Shown: in pieces, positions 37,493-46,149 of the stretch
Layout of the letters: each line of letters starts with the position of its first letter
Position numbering within the stretch: position 1 is the first letter of the stretch
NCBI RefSeq assembly: GCF_001742285.1
Contig: NZ_MIEK01000001.1
Span: forward strand, 1-64,000
Length of the DNA: 64,000 nt
Origin: Enterococcus rivorum
GTDB taxonomy: Bacteria > Bacillota > Bacilli > Lactobacillales > Enterococcaceae
Reading direction: 5' to 3'
Position numbers and translations under genes: made by a program
The notes under the pieces: model-generated
Told to the model about the DNA's origin: nothing
Seen by the model: only the letters and a program-made list of their open reading frames with translations
Database searches by the model: none

Positions 37493-38591
37493 ACACAATT
37501 CCTCCAATAATGGTTTTTACAGGCGTAATAAGTTCTTTTGCCTCACGAGTAGAACCATTCGAATCGGTTAAGGTTTTATGGCCTTTTTGAATCGTAAATA
37601 GAGTGATATCACCATCAAAACCTTCAGCTAATTGTCCTTTTGTATCAAAACAGAAATTTTTAGCTGGGATTTCTGTGACTTTTTCAATAATTTCTTCCCA
37701 CTCATAGCCAACTACCCGCAATTTTTCCATAGTCGTTGCTAAATTATAGACCGGTCCATTTTCTCGATTTCTGATATAAATATCAGTACTGATACTTTGA
37801 GCTTTCATTCCTTCTTTAAAAGCAACTTCCGCTACTTCAAAATTGAAACTGTCTGTCCCATGACCAATATCAAAAACAATCCCCTTATCATAAGCAGCCC
37901 AAGCAAACTCTTTAATTTTCTTCGTTTCTTGATTTAGAATACCATTTTCTTTCCCGTTAAAACAGTGAGTTAAGATATCTCCTTTAGACATAAGCGTTAG
38001 TATTTCATCCAGTTCAGGAGGGGCTGAGCCAATATGAACCATTAGTGGTATGTTGTCATTATCTCGTTGAATTTTTTTGGCAACTTCTAACGGAGCAATT
38101 CCATTATCGCCAATTACTGTTTTACTCATTCGTGCTTTAATTCCAACAACAAAATCAGGTAAGTCAACTAATGCTTTATGAACAAGTTCTTCTTTTACTT
38201 TGTTTAAATCTGCTAGTTCATCTTGCTCTACGATACCCCATTTTGAAATATTCATTAAAGCATAGACATTCGTTTTTGCTTTTTTCGCTAAATCATAAAA
38301 CTCATGAATATTTTCAGCTCCCGTAGTGCCAGCATCAATAACCGTTGTAACGCCCATTTTGACACCAATTTCATCTGGATAATCATAATACAGCGTCATT
38401 TTTTCGAAACAATGAACATGATCGTCAATCCACCCAGCAGAAATATAAGCCTCATTTTTTAGGTCAATAATTTCTTTCCCTGCCTCGTCAATTTTCTCAG
38501 CCACTTTAACAATTTTACCTTCACGAATAGCTACTGCAATTGCTTTATCTTTTATTGTTTTTGCATTTTTTATGATTAGATCATGGATCAT
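37482..38591 (-). CDS. Amidohydrolase/deacetylase of the dihydroorotase-like family
   Basis: The 369-residue metallohydrolase has the TIM-barrel motif AGWIDDHVHCFEK, the carboxylatable lysine in VVGIKARMSKTVIGD, and the histidine and aspartate ligands in LMVHIGSAPPE, LTHCFNGKENG and FDIGHGTDSFNF. The closest named relatives are the EF0837-type proteins, annotated as dihydroorotase or adenine deaminase, whose real substrate is uncertain. In this operon it more probably deacetylates or opens an amide before the DgaE-like step. The ATG at 38591 follows AGGGATGG. The gene overlaps the next one by 11 bp. Confidence 0.87.
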   Translation of the reverse strand: MIHDLIIKNAKTIKDKAIAVAIREGKIVKVAEKIDEAGKEIIDLKNEAYISAGWIDDHVHCFEKMTLYYDYPDEIGVKMGVTTVIDAGTTGAENIHEFYDLAKKAKTNVYALMNISKWGIVEQDELADLNKVKEELVHKALVDLPDFVVGIKARMSKTVIGDNGIAPLEVAKKIQRDNDNIPLMVHIGSAPPELDEILTLMSKGDILTHCFNGKENGILNQETKKIKEFAWAAYDKGIVFDIGHGTDSFNFEVAEVAFKEGMKAQSISTDIYIRNRENGPVYNLATTMEKLRVVGYEWEEIIEKVTEIPAKNFCFDTKGQLAEGFDGDITLFTIQKGHKTLTDSNGSTREAKELITPVKTIIGGIVYDN

Positions 38592-38600
38592 TTTCCATCC

Positions 38601-39689
38601 CTACTTTTCTTTGAATCTAAATTTAGTCCAAGGTTTAATAAAATCTAAAAGAAGTAATTCTTTTTCAGTTATTTGACCTACTTTGTTTTTTCTTTTATCG
38701 GAATGAGGCGTTAAAACGATTTGTAGTTCATTCTTATATTTGCCAAAGCCATCATTTCCAACCACAATATCTCCTCTTTGAAATTCTAAAAGATTATTAT
38801 GTACAGGATTGACTGAGTCACTATACTTTTTACGAACTTCAGTTGAACGAACGACTTGATCAGTTATATCGCCTCTTCTGAAATGCTGCTCTGATAAGAC
38901 AATTTTTTTCTCTGTCTCACTAGCCTCTTTTTCAAATTCTACAGTTAACTCTAATTGATAACGATTCAACTTTCCTAACATTTCCAATTCTTCATCAGAA
39001 GCATACGCATTTCCAATAATTACGTCATCAATTAATCCACTTGCAAATAAATGTTTTGCTTGAATTTCAATAGGTAAATGGCGATGGATTTCTAGTGTCG
39101 GTAACCCATCATTCACATCCCAAGGTCCAATTGTTGCTTCTTGGGATGATAGAAATGCCGCAGTACGAATCCCATGTTTTTTAAAACGAATACTACATTT
39201 TTCAAAAAAATCATAAGGCAAGGCCGTTCCTTCTTGAGGATAAAAATTATGGCATCCGTATAAAAAAGGCTTATTTGCTTGATAGGTCAAAATATTATCT
39301 AAATAGGCTACATCATTACTCATATTTAATTCAATGGCCAATTCAAAAGGATTGAATGTTAGCTTCGCTTCTTTGTTACCATCAAACCCAGCATCTAGGC
39401 GGATGCCATCTGCTCCAACTTCATGAAAAAAAGTCAGATCATCATAAGAGATTTTTAAATCGTCGAAAATACTTGGCACTACATCTAAAATCGTTTCAAA
39501 ACCTAATTCTTTTGCATAATGAATCAACGATTGAAATTTTTTCTTTACAACTTCTTTTCCATCAGTCACTTCTAACATACTCATAAAGATTCTCGAAAAT
39601 CCGCATTCACTAGCTTTTTTCAAATACGCTTTATCTTTTTCAGGATCGCTATGATCTGGATAGACTGATACACCTAAAGTTCTTTTCAT
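38601..39689 (-). CDS. MupG-like (DUF871) 6-phospho-glycosidase
   Basis: The 362-residue protein has a TIM barrel (LGVSVYPDHSDPEKDKAYLK, FMSMLEVTDGKEVV, GADGIRLDAGFDGNKEA, HNFYPQEGTALPY) followed by a smaller C-terminal beta domain. That is the architecture of S. aureus MupG, which splits MurNAc-6-phosphate-GlcNAc. In this island it would release monosaccharide phosphate from a phosphorylated disaccharide brought in by the PTS. The ATG at 39689 is seven bases after AGTAGGA and overlaps the upstream stop by one base (TGATG). The exact substrate is not certain. Confidence 0.85.
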   Translation of the reverse strand: MKRTLGVSVYPDHSDPEKDKAYLKKASECGFSRIFMSMLEVTDGKEVVKKKFQSLIHYAKELGFETILDVVPSIFDDLKISYDDLTFFHEVGADGIRLDAGFDGNKEAKLTFNPFELAIELNMSNDVAYLDNILTYQANKPFLYGCHNFYPQEGTALPYDFFEKCSIRFKKHGIRTAAFLSSQEATIGPWDVNDGLPTLEIHRHLPIEIQAKHLFASGLIDDVIIGNAYASDEELEMLGKLNRYQLELTVEFEKEASETEKKIVLSEQHFRRGDITDQVVRSTEVRKKYSDSVNPVHNNLLEFQRGDIVVGNDGFGKYKNELQIVLTPHSDKRKNKVGQITEKELLLLDFIKPWTKFRFKEK

Positions 39690-39982
39690 CAACGTTTCCT
39701 ACTTTCTACTTTGTCATATTTATTTCTATATTTCCATGAAGTCAAGGTGCTTAAAAAGATGGTTGTAGAACCAACAACAAAGATTGGTTGAGAAATAAGG
39801 ATGCCTACTAAAACTGAAAAAAGGATACTAGCAATGGTTAAAAAACATATATGAAGCAATCGCATATCCAAAATTTTAGAAGGTAACCATTCTTTTTCTA
39901 TAACAATTTGACTAAAAATAAAAAATATAATAAACCATAGCAACATTATCTTGAACACCAAAGAGGATAGTATACTTACCAT
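39689..39982 (-). CDS. Small integral membrane protein of the PTS operon
   Basis: The 97-residue product has three hydrophobic segments (KIMLLWFIIFFIFSQIVI, LLHICFLTIASILFSVLVGI, PIFVVGSTTIFLSTLTSW) and a basic C-terminus. I recognise no family. It lies between an EIIC and a MupG-like enzyme, with a one-base overlap downstream, so it is clearly translated as part of the operon. The ATG at 39982 sits immediately behind AAGAAGGGGAGG, leaving either zero or five bases of spacing depending on which part pairs, which is unusual. It might replace a missing EIIA/EIIB partner or stabilise EIIC. Confidence 0.7.
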   Translation of the reverse strand: MVSILSSLVFKIMLLWFIIFFIFSQIVIEKEWLPSKILDMRLLHICFLTIASILFSVLVGILISQPIFVVGSTTIFLSTLTSWKYRNKYDKVESRKR

Positions 39983-40032
39983 CCTCCCCTTCTTTTGTTA
40001 GTTCGTTAATTAAGCAACAATAGATGATCTCT

Positions 40033-41343
40033 CTAAGCTGCTTTCTTTTCTAATTCTAATTCTTCTGCTTCTTTATCCAATTGTTGTTTTTCATATACTT
40101 TAAAGAAAGGATAGTAAATTGCTAAAGTAATTAGAAAATTCACACAAACTAACAATGCGGCTGGAACACTCCAGTTAGTACTCATCCAAGCAGCAACCGG
40201 TGCTGGTATGGCAAAAGGTAACCGTGCTGCCATCATCGGAATGACATTCGTAACCGTTAAGAAATATGAGAAAGTAGTCGTAATTAATGGTGCCACAATA
40301 AATGGAATTCCTAAAATAGGATTCATGACAATCGGTGTACCAAAAATCACAGGTTCATTAATATTGAATAAGCCTGGTAAGAAAGATAATCGCCCTAGAC
40401 TCTTTAAGTATTTTGACTTGGAAAACATCATTAAAACAACAAGTGCTAAAGTCGTTCCCGCTCCACCAATCCAAATAAACCATTGTAAAAATTGTTCTGT
40501 AAAAATATTAGGTAAATTATGAATAGAAGCGCCCTCTGAGAATGCAAGTGTATTTTCAGCAATTGACATATCCCAAAATGGTCTAATTACAGGTCCCATA
40601 ATTGCTGGTCCATGAATCCCCAATACCCAGAAGAAGCAGATTAGGAAAACAGTTAACAATCCACCAAACAGACTGTTTCCTGCCAAAGTGTCTTTCAATG
40701 GCATCAACAGCATACTTAAGAATCCATTTAAATCAAACCCAATAACATGACGAATTACCCAAAATAGTAACAAGATTACTGCACCCGGAATCAGTGCAAT
40801 AAATGAGTTAGAAACCTCTGGTGGAACTCCTTCTGGCATCTTAATTGTAATGTCTCGTTGAATAAAGAAACGATAAATTTCAACCGAAACAAGAGCTGTA
40901 ACAATGGCACCAAATAAAGAAGCTGAACCGAGATTGGCAATATTTATATATCGACCTGCACCAATAACATCTTTAACCTCTTCAAAAACTCTTGTTGGTG
41001 GCGCAGCAGTGACTAAAAAGGCCATTACTGCTAAAATACCACAAGTTAAGGAATCTAATTTATAACTTTTTGCTAATGAAGCTGCAATACTAAAAGCTGC
41101 ATACAGCGCTAATAATCCCATTGTATAACGAGAAGGAATATCTAAAACTGGTTGATAAGGTTCAATAAATTTCATATACGAGTCAATTGGTATATTTTGA
41201 AACGCTGTAAAAAATGCACCTACAATTGTCAAGGGCATCGTCGCAATTAACCCTTTTCTAATTGCTGTCATATGCCGCTGAGATCCAAATTTATTGGCTA
41301 TTGGCATTAACTTTACTTCCATCCACTGTACAAAACCATTCAT
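40033..41343 (-). CDS. PTS EIIC, lactose/cellobiose family, without EIIA or EIIB alongside
   Basis: The 436-residue membrane protein belongs to the Lac/Cel/chitobiose EIIC family. It has eight or more helices, the segment AIRKGLIATMPLTIVGAFFT, the CWVLGIHGPAIMGP-like FWVLGIHGPAIMGPVIRPF, and the sugar-contact motif FNINEPVIFGTPIVMNPILG. It moves a disaccharide across the membrane while EIIB phosphorylates it. Neither EIIA nor EIIB is encoded nearby, so it must borrow them. The ATG at 41343 follows GGAGG. It starts the second half of the island under a separate promoter with a cre-like site and a dyad operator. Confidence 0.93.
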   Translation of the reverse strand: MNGFVQWMEVKLMPIANKFGSQRHMTAIRKGLIATMPLTIVGAFFTAFQNIPIDSYMKFIEPYQPVLDIPSRYTMGLLALYAAFSIAASLAKSYKLDSLTCGILAVMAFLVTAAPPTRVFEEVKDVIGAGRYINIANLGSASLFGAIVTALVSVEIYRFFIQRDITIKMPEGVPPEVSNSFIALIPGAVILLLFWVIRHVIGFDLNGFLSMLLMPLKDTLAGNSLFGGLLTVFLICFFWVLGIHGPAIMGPVIRPFWDMSIAENTLAFSEGASIHNLPNIFTEQFLQWFIWIGGAGTTLALVVLMMFSKSKYLKSLGRLSFLPGLFNINEPVIFGTPIVMNPILGIPFIVAPLITTTFSYFLTVTNVIPMMAARLPFAIPAPVAAWMSTNWSVPAALLVCVNFLITLAIYYPFFKVYEKQQLDKEAEELELEKKAA

Positions 41344-41376
41344 CTCTTTTTTCCTCCGTTCAGAACTATGATAAAT

Positions 41377-41439
41377 ATAAACATGAAATATTTCACGTTT
41401 ATATTAACATAGTAACATTATAATGTAAACGGTTTTCCA
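41377..41439 (-). promoter_or_regulatory. Internal promoter with cre-like site and dyad operator
   Basis: TTTACA (41424-41429) and TAATAT (41401-41406) are 17 bp apart on the minus strand. TGTAAACGGTTTTC at 41424-41437 matches 12 of 14 positions of the catabolite-response element and overlaps the -35 box. A 26-bp near-palindrome at 41377-41402 (core TGAAATATTTCA) covers the -10 box and start point, as expected for a repressor operator. Confidence 0.65.
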
Positions 41440-41443
41440 AAGG

Positions 41444-41476
41444 AAAAAGAGGTATTAGTGTAAAAAAAGAGGTATT
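41444..41476. repeat. Short direct repeat AAAGAGGTATT
   Basis: AAAAAGAGGTATT occurs at 41444-41456 and again at 41464-41476, immediately after the DUF4310 stop codon and upstream of the internal promoter. A role is not evident. Confidence 0.5.
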
Positions 41477-41478
41477 TT

Positions 41479-42138
41479 CTATTTAATTTCCATCGGAAAA
41501 ATTGCACCAAATACCATTGCGCCTAAGATAGCTCCCCCTGCAATTGGTTTTTTCCAGACATAAAAGATTAAGGCGCCAATTGTTGAACCAATACCAATAG
41601 GAATTGAAGCACCTGCTGCACTCAGAACAATTAGTGGGCCTAAGAAGCGACCAGATGCGTTCCCAGCTCCCATCATAATATCAGCACCAAAAGTAGAATT
41701 GGATTGATTGATTGTAAATTTACGAATAGCAATGATAATTCCGCCGATTAACAGCCCAGCAATCATTCCTGTGATTAATGCAAGGACAAAATTTTCTATT
41801 GGAGCTTTAATACCCATACTTAACAAAATAGCAGGAATCCCAATTCCCACACCTGTTAAAATAGCGCCACCAATATCTAGAATACCTACTAAAGATCCTT
41901 CTAAAATTCTAGCGAACAAGAAACTTGCTCCAAAAGCTGCCGCAGCCCCATAAGATCCCCCATCTAATCCAGCTTTAAGCATTGCAACAATTGCAACCTC
42001 ATTAAATGCACCCACACCATATTCAACGTACATATGTGTTCCTGCAAAAACACCTGCAGATAGTAGGCCTACTATAATTGGAAACGACCAGTCAGCAAAC
42101 CAAAAACTCTTTTTTTCTAATGTTACTGTTTCTTCCAT
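41479..42138 (-). CDS. DUF4310 membrane protein
   Basis: The 219-residue protein has about six glycine-rich hydrophobic segments (FPIIVGLLSAGVFAGTHMYV, LDIGGAILTGVGIGIPAILL, LALITGMIAGLLIGGIIIAI) and matches the DUF4310 family. That family always accompanies DUF4311, DUF4312 and an SFCGS protein. The glycine-rich short helices resemble small transporter subunits. No characterised function is known to me. The ATG at 42138 follows GAGGG. It is the last of four genes that probably make a single membrane complex, here upstream of an orphan EIIC. Confidence 0.87.
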   Translation of the reverse strand: MEETVTLEKKSFWFADWSFPIIVGLLSAGVFAGTHMYVEYGVGAFNEVAIVAMLKAGLDGGSYGAAAAFGASFLFARILEGSLVGILDIGGAILTGVGIGIPAILLSMGIKAPIENFVLALITGMIAGLLIGGIIIAIRKFTINQSNSTFGADIMMGAGNASGRFLGPLIVLSAAGASIPIGIGSTIGALIFYVWKKPIAGGAILGAMVFGAIFPMEIK

Positions 42139-42162
42139 TATGATTCCCTCTTTCTTTACTGA

Positions 42163-42945
42163 TTAATTTCCAATATTGAACACATCATGCATGTTTTGTA
42201 ACCATTCTGGAATGGTTAAACGGAAACTTTCTATCATTTGTAAATCAAATCCTCGGAAAAATGCACTAAAGACAAATAGTAAAATAATTGCACCCATCAT
42301 GCTCTTAGTTACTCTATTCCATCCGATTTCATCGACACCTTTACCAATCAAGATTCCTAGTACTACACCAGGAACTGCATTTCCCATAACCATTGTTGCC
42401 AACGCTCCGAAAACTGTTGCCCAAAAACCAGAACGTCTACCAGCATCAATTGCTGCTAACCAGAATAACACTGGCATTACTGTATTAATTAAGATATTTG
42501 CTGCAGGTACTAAGACTTCAACAGCTGTAATTTGTAATGACTCAGGAATTGCTGAAGCAGTAGAATTCAAGAAAGCAACAACAACCATCCCAATAAGAGC
42601 TCCGGCCATACCCATTTTTTTCGGGTTATGCATTGTTTCTGAAACATTTTTGTTCTTAACTAATAATGCTGCTGCTGCCCAGTTTGGAATAATGCGGTGA
42701 TCGACATCCTGTGTAAATGCTCCGGCTCCAACTGTAGATGCCCATGCATTAAAGAAGAATCCTAGTCCAAAAGAAAAGTGACTGGCTGCATCCCCTTCAC
42801 AAGCATTCATTTCACCTAAGGTACGAAATGCTCCTAAACCTTGAGTACTTGGTGCATGGAACATTCTAGCTGCTCCAACCCCAACTGCAAAGCCAACACA
42901 CCCACCAATTAATATTGACTTCACTAAAATAATCAACACTGTCAT
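42163..42945 (-). CDS. DUF4311 membrane protein
   Basis: The 260-residue protein has about seven hydrophobic helices, starting LIILVKSILIGGCVGFAVGV, and contains glycine- and alanine-rich stretches such as GAALIGMVVVAFLNSTASA in its second half. It corresponds to DUF4311. With DUF4310 it gives a two-component membrane part reminiscent of small PTS or ECF-like permeases. The ATG at 42945 follows AGAGG. It begins directly after the DUF4312 gene (one base between stop and start), which shows tight coupling. Function is inferred from context only. Confidence 0.87.
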   Translation of the reverse strand: MTVLIILVKSILIGGCVGFAVGVGAARMFHAPSTQGLGAFRTLGEMNACEGDAASHFSFGLGFFFNAWASTVGAGAFTQDVDHRIIPNWAAAALLVKNKNVSETMHNPKKMGMAGALIGMVVVAFLNSTASAIPESLQITAVEVLVPAANILINTVMPVLFWLAAIDAGRRSGFWATVFGALATMVMGNAVPGVVLGILIGKGVDEIGWNRVTKSMMGAIILLFVFSAFFRGFDLQMIESFRLTIPEWLQNMHDVFNIGN

Positions 42946-42946
42946 T

Positions 42947-43318
42947 TTAATTTGCCTCTTTCTTTATTTTATTTTTAAAAAATGGTAAAGAGAATCCAAC
43001 TGGATTAGTACGTTTTTTTTCTATAAAATGTACAGCATCCATTTCAATCATCGTAATGTCTGCCGTAACATCTAATGTTACTCGGAAATTGTGGCGAACT
43101 CTTGGAAAAAGTACAAACAGAAAGCGCTCAACATATGTCTCTTCTTCAGCTTTCACTACGTTAACAGCTATAGGTTCAATTCTTAGAGTGACATCTTTAG
43201 ACTCTTTGAGAACATGATTTTGTACTTGGCTTAAAGCATTTGCAAATGCTTTATTTTTTTCCTCGGCTATCCCTTCTACCCGAATAACTTGTTGCTTTTT
43301 AGAAGTTACATTCCCCAT
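42947..43318 (-). CDS. DUF4312 cytoplasmic protein
   Basis: The 123-residue soluble protein matches DUF4312: VIRVEGIAEEKNKAFANALS near the N-terminus, LRIEPIAVNVVKAEEETYVE and RFLFVLFPRVRHNFRVTLDV in the middle. The alternating strand pattern suggests an alpha/beta ferredoxin-like fold of the dodecin type. The basic C-terminus (FFKNKIKKEAN) could touch the membrane. The ATG at 43318 follows GAGGAGG. It lies between the SFCGS and DUF4311 genes in the fixed order seen for this family set. Confidence 0.85.
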   Translation of the reverse strand: MGNVTSKKQQVIRVEGIAEEKNKAFANALSQVQNHVLKESKDVTLRIEPIAVNVVKAEEETYVERFLFVLFPRVRHNFRVTLDVTADITMIEMDAVHFIEKKRTNPVGFSLPFFKNKIKKEAN

Positions 43319-43347
43319 ATTGAATCCTCCTCTTTCTATATCACTTG

Positions 43348-43701
43348 TTAGCCATTCTTTTTCAAGTATGCTTCTACAATACGTTTCCCTAATTCTTCTT
43401 GATCCATGAACCCGAAACCTAATACAGTTTTTCCATCATTGATGGCTGTAACACCTTCATCAATTGAACGCATCCCGTGACGCTCTGGATAACCATATTT
43501 TGTTGCCGCAGTTAGTGCACCTGCTCCACCACTACCACAGAAAGAAATACCAATATCAGCGTTTTCTGTTTGCATGACATCCCCTAAACGCATATCCGCA
43601 CCCATCCCAGGTACAACAACCGCTTTCCCACCAGCTGCTTCTACACCTTTCGCAACATTTTGTCCTTTTCCTAAGCGATCTGCAATTACTACTGTTACCA
43701 T
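43348..43701 (-). CDS. SFCGS-family glycine-rich protein
   Basis: The 117-residue protein carries the family motif ISFCGSGGAGALTAATKYGY, whose single cysteine follows a beta strand in a way that recalls the phospho-cysteine loop of EIIB proteins. The N-terminal strand-loop VTVVIADRLGKGQNVAKGVE is also like an EIIB P-loop fold. An EIIB-like or ligand-carrier role in the DUF4310/4311/4312 complex is conceivable but unproven. The ATG at 43701 is seven bases after GGAGG; an adjacent ATG at 43704 is also possible. Confidence 0.82.
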   Translation of the reverse strand: MVTVVIADRLGKGQNVAKGVEAAGGKAVVVPGMGADMRLGDVMQTENADIGISFCGSGGAGALTAATKYGYPERHGMRSIDEGVTAINDGKTVLGFGFMDQEELGKRIVEAYLKKNG

Positions 43702-43726
43702 CATTATTCCTCCCAAATTTCATTTT

Positions 43727-44068
43727 TTATACTGCTGCATTTTGTTTAGCAGTTTCAAAATGTATCGATAATACATACATTTCATCTTGTGGTAAATTCC
43801 CAATATGTTGAACAACTTCATTAGAAATTTTTAGTGCTTCTTCAGAAACTTCTGCAAACATTTCTGGATCAACACCACTCATTTGTTCACCTGCTTTTGA
43901 GCGTTTAATCATTTCATTTAAATGATTGATTAATATTGTCCATTGTAATTCTGTCGGGCAAATAGTTTGTTCTTCTAATAGAACAGCTACTTTATTGATT
44001 AATTCCTTTAAGTCAGATTGATTTGAGCTTTCAGTGATTATCTTCTCAGCCTCTTCATGTAATTTCAT
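43727..44068 (-). CDS. Stand-alone PRD-domain protein
   Basis: The 113-residue protein is a single PTS regulation domain. The helical segment TELQWTILINHLNEMIKRSK has the conserved histidine that PRDs use for phosphorylation, and the C-terminus EMYVLSIHFETAKQN has a second. There is no helix-turn-helix. Such free PRDs may modulate a nearby PRD regulator, in this case the BglG-type gene whose stop codon is seven bases upstream. The ATG at 44068 is used because the Shine-Dalgarno lies in the end of that gene; an earlier TTG is unlikely. Confidence 0.8.
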   Translation of the reverse strand: MKLHEEAEKIITESSNQSDLKELINKVAVLLEEQTICPTELQWTILINHLNEMIKRSKAGEQMSGVDPEMFAEVSEEALKISNEVVQHIGNLPQDEMYVLSIHFETAKQNAAV

Positions 44069-44075
44069 CCGCCAG

Positions 44076-45944
44076 CTACTCCTCTCCAATATAATTTAAC
44101 AAAGCAGTAATTTCTGCTTGATTAACCATTAAATCGTTTTTAGCAAAAATATTTTCAATCTTTTCTACTAATGTTTGTTGTGACAATAATAATTCCTTCA
44201 CTACATTTCCTGTATTTTCATACTGTCCTTCAAAAGTAATTCTGTGAACCATCAGCATGACATGGAGCAAAAAGGCTTCCTTGTATTCGAGATTTAATTG
44301 ATTTCCAAATGCTTTTAGCAGTTCTTCGTAAACAATATAGGCTTTTACTAATAAATCACGGCTTTCCACTTCCATTCCCTGTTTCTCTTTGACTTCTCTT
44401 CTAGGAATTAATCGTGGCACTTTTCCGCTTTGTGTATCTGCTAATATTTTATTGACTTCATCTTGTATTGCTTGAATATCTGACTTGGTAGGCAACGGAT
44501 TTACTTTTATAAACGGACGGTTAATTGTCTCAACTGGAAAAATACTTAAAACTAAATCTGGATTTTTTTCTTCAATTGCTTCTGTTGCATTTAACACTGA
44601 AGCAAAACCAGCAATTTCAACATTCGATACTTCTTCTAAAATCTTTTGCTCAATCAAACTGGTAACACCTAAACCAGTTGAACAAACGTAAACAATCCGA
44701 ACGACGTTGATACTGTGTAAGTTTTTTTCATAAGCTACCAAGAAATGGAGTGCAATATAAGCAATAAATGAATCGTTGATTAACAACGCCGAACCACCAA
44801 TATCATTTTGACTCGCTTCTTGTATCGCTATAAATAGATCCGGATATTTTGCTTTAATGTCATCTACGAAAGGATTATATTCATTAATAAATAAATGCTT
44901 TTTAGTCAGTCGTAAAGATAGATGAGCAAATAAATTAGTGAAAAGTTGACGATCGCGGTAAAAAGGAAAATTAACCTTTTCTGAAACATCCTTGATTAGT
45001 TCTTCTGAAAGTTGGACAATGTCTTGTTGATTGTTCGCAACAAAAACATCACTATAAATGTACAAGTATTCATCTGCCAGAATTGGAAGTTCGTAATGGG
45101 AAAAAACTTTTAGCATTAAAAGGAAAGGTAATTCTTGTTTTTGTTCCAATACATTTTGGTTGGATAAAATCTTATAACCACCAACAGTGTGATGTAGCTG
45201 CATTCTAGATGTCGCAATAGCAACTCTTAACGTAATCGATAATATTTCCGCATAGTTAAATTGATTTAACAATGAATGGTCAATTAAATTGGTCATTTCT
45301 TTTAAAGCCACTTGATAATTTTTTTGAAAAATAGTGTTAATGCCAATCGATACTTCACGAACTTTTTTCTGTTCATCTGATTGAACAAATTGACTCATAA
45401 TCTGGTAAATATCATATTCTGTAATTTCTTTTTGAGTAATATACTCCATTAACAATCGAATTTTACTTTCTTCGCCAACGATTGAGAAACCCAGACGACT
45501 TTGCCGATTTAATTGTAGTCCGTAAGTGATGATTAGCGCCTCAACTCGATCTAAGTCACTAATAATAGTGTTTCTACTTACTTGAAGCTCATCAGCGATT
45601 GTTTGTGACGTAAGTGGCGTATTTACTAATAACAATCGGAAAATGATTTGGTTCACTCGTAACTCTTGATCTGGATACGTTTCAAATCGTTCCACTTCAA
45701 GTATTTCATTTTTTAAGGTCAAACGCTCTGAATCTGGGATATCTAACCAAATTCCTTTATTACGTCTCGTTTTTAACTCGACATTCTGATCTTTAAACCA
45801 CTCCCGAATGTTTTCTAGATCATATTTAATTGTGCGTACGCTTACTTGAAACGTTTCTGATAAATCTTTTGTTGTCACACTGTCTTCTAAATCTAATAGC
45901 AATAATAATACTTTTATCTCTCTTTTTGATAAGTGCAGTGACAC
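44076..45944 (-). CDS. BglG/MtlR-type PRD transcriptional regulator
   Basis: The 622-residue regulator has two N-terminal helix-turn-helix domains (LSKREIKVLLLLLDLED and SQTIADELQVSRNTIISDLD). Two PRDs follow at about residues 190-390, then an EIIB-like domain with VCSTGLGVTSLIEQKI near residue 415, and a third PRD-like helical stretch at the C-terminus. This is the layout of MtlR/LicR activators, with EIIA replaced. The start is GTG at 45944, six bases after AGGTGA. It probably controls the whole island and is itself preceded by a promoter and, further up, a terminator with repeated motifs. Confidence 0.85.
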   Translation of the reverse strand: MSLHLSKREIKVLLLLLDLEDSVTTKDLSETFQVSVRTIKYDLENIREWFKDQNVELKTRRNKGIWLDIPDSERLTLKNEILEVERFETYPDQELRVNQIIFRLLLVNTPLTSQTIADELQVSRNTIISDLDRVEALIITYGLQLNRQSRLGFSIVGEESKIRLLMEYITQKEITEYDIYQIMSQFVQSDEQKKVREVSIGINTIFQKNYQVALKEMTNLIDHSLLNQFNYAEILSITLRVAIATSRMQLHHTVGGYKILSNQNVLEQKQELPFLLMLKVFSHYELPILADEYLYIYSDVFVANNQQDIVQLSEELIKDVSEKVNFPFYRDRQLFTNLFAHLSLRLTKKHLFINEYNPFVDDIKAKYPDLFIAIQEASQNDIGGSALLINDSFIAYIALHFLVAYEKNLHSINVVRIVYVCSTGLGVTSLIEQKILEEVSNVEIAGFASVLNATEAIEEKNPDLVLSIFPVETINRPFIKVNPLPTKSDIQAIQDEVNKILADTQSGKVPRLIPRREVKEKQGMEVESRDLLVKAYIVYEELLKAFGNQLNLEYKEAFLLHVMLMVHRITFEGQYENTGNVVKELLLSQQTLVEKIENIFAKNDLMVNQAEITALLNYIGEE

Positions 45945-45980
45945 TTTTACTCACCTTCATTTCTTTCCCTTACAATTGAA

Positions 45981-46009
45981 CTATATCGTGGTTTTAGTTA
46001 TGTAACAAC
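45981..46009 (-). promoter_or_regulatory. Promoter of the BglG-type regulator and island
   Basis: TTGTTA (46004-46009) and TATAGT (45981-45986) are separated by 17 bp on the minus strand, about 37 bp before the GTG start. Confidence 0.65.
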
Positions 46010-46012
46010 ACA

Positions 46013-46043
46013 AAAAAGTTGCACTTGTGTAAGTGCAACTTTC
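46013..46043 (-). terminator. Perfect 12-bp hairpin terminator upstream of the island
   Basis: AAAGTTGCACTT pairs with AAGTGCAACTTT (arms 46016-46027 and 46032-46043) around GTGT, with six U residues on the minus strand. It lies just upstream of the island promoter and ends some upstream transcript. The arm sequence recurs at 46150, 46184 and 46200. Confidence 0.85.
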
Positions 46044-46149
46044 TAAATCGTATAATGATTAGAGGAAACGAAACACATTTTTTCATTGTTTTACTTTTGA
46101 TAACAAAAATATTAAACCCTTGTTATCCGTCGCTTATCTCTACTTATTT

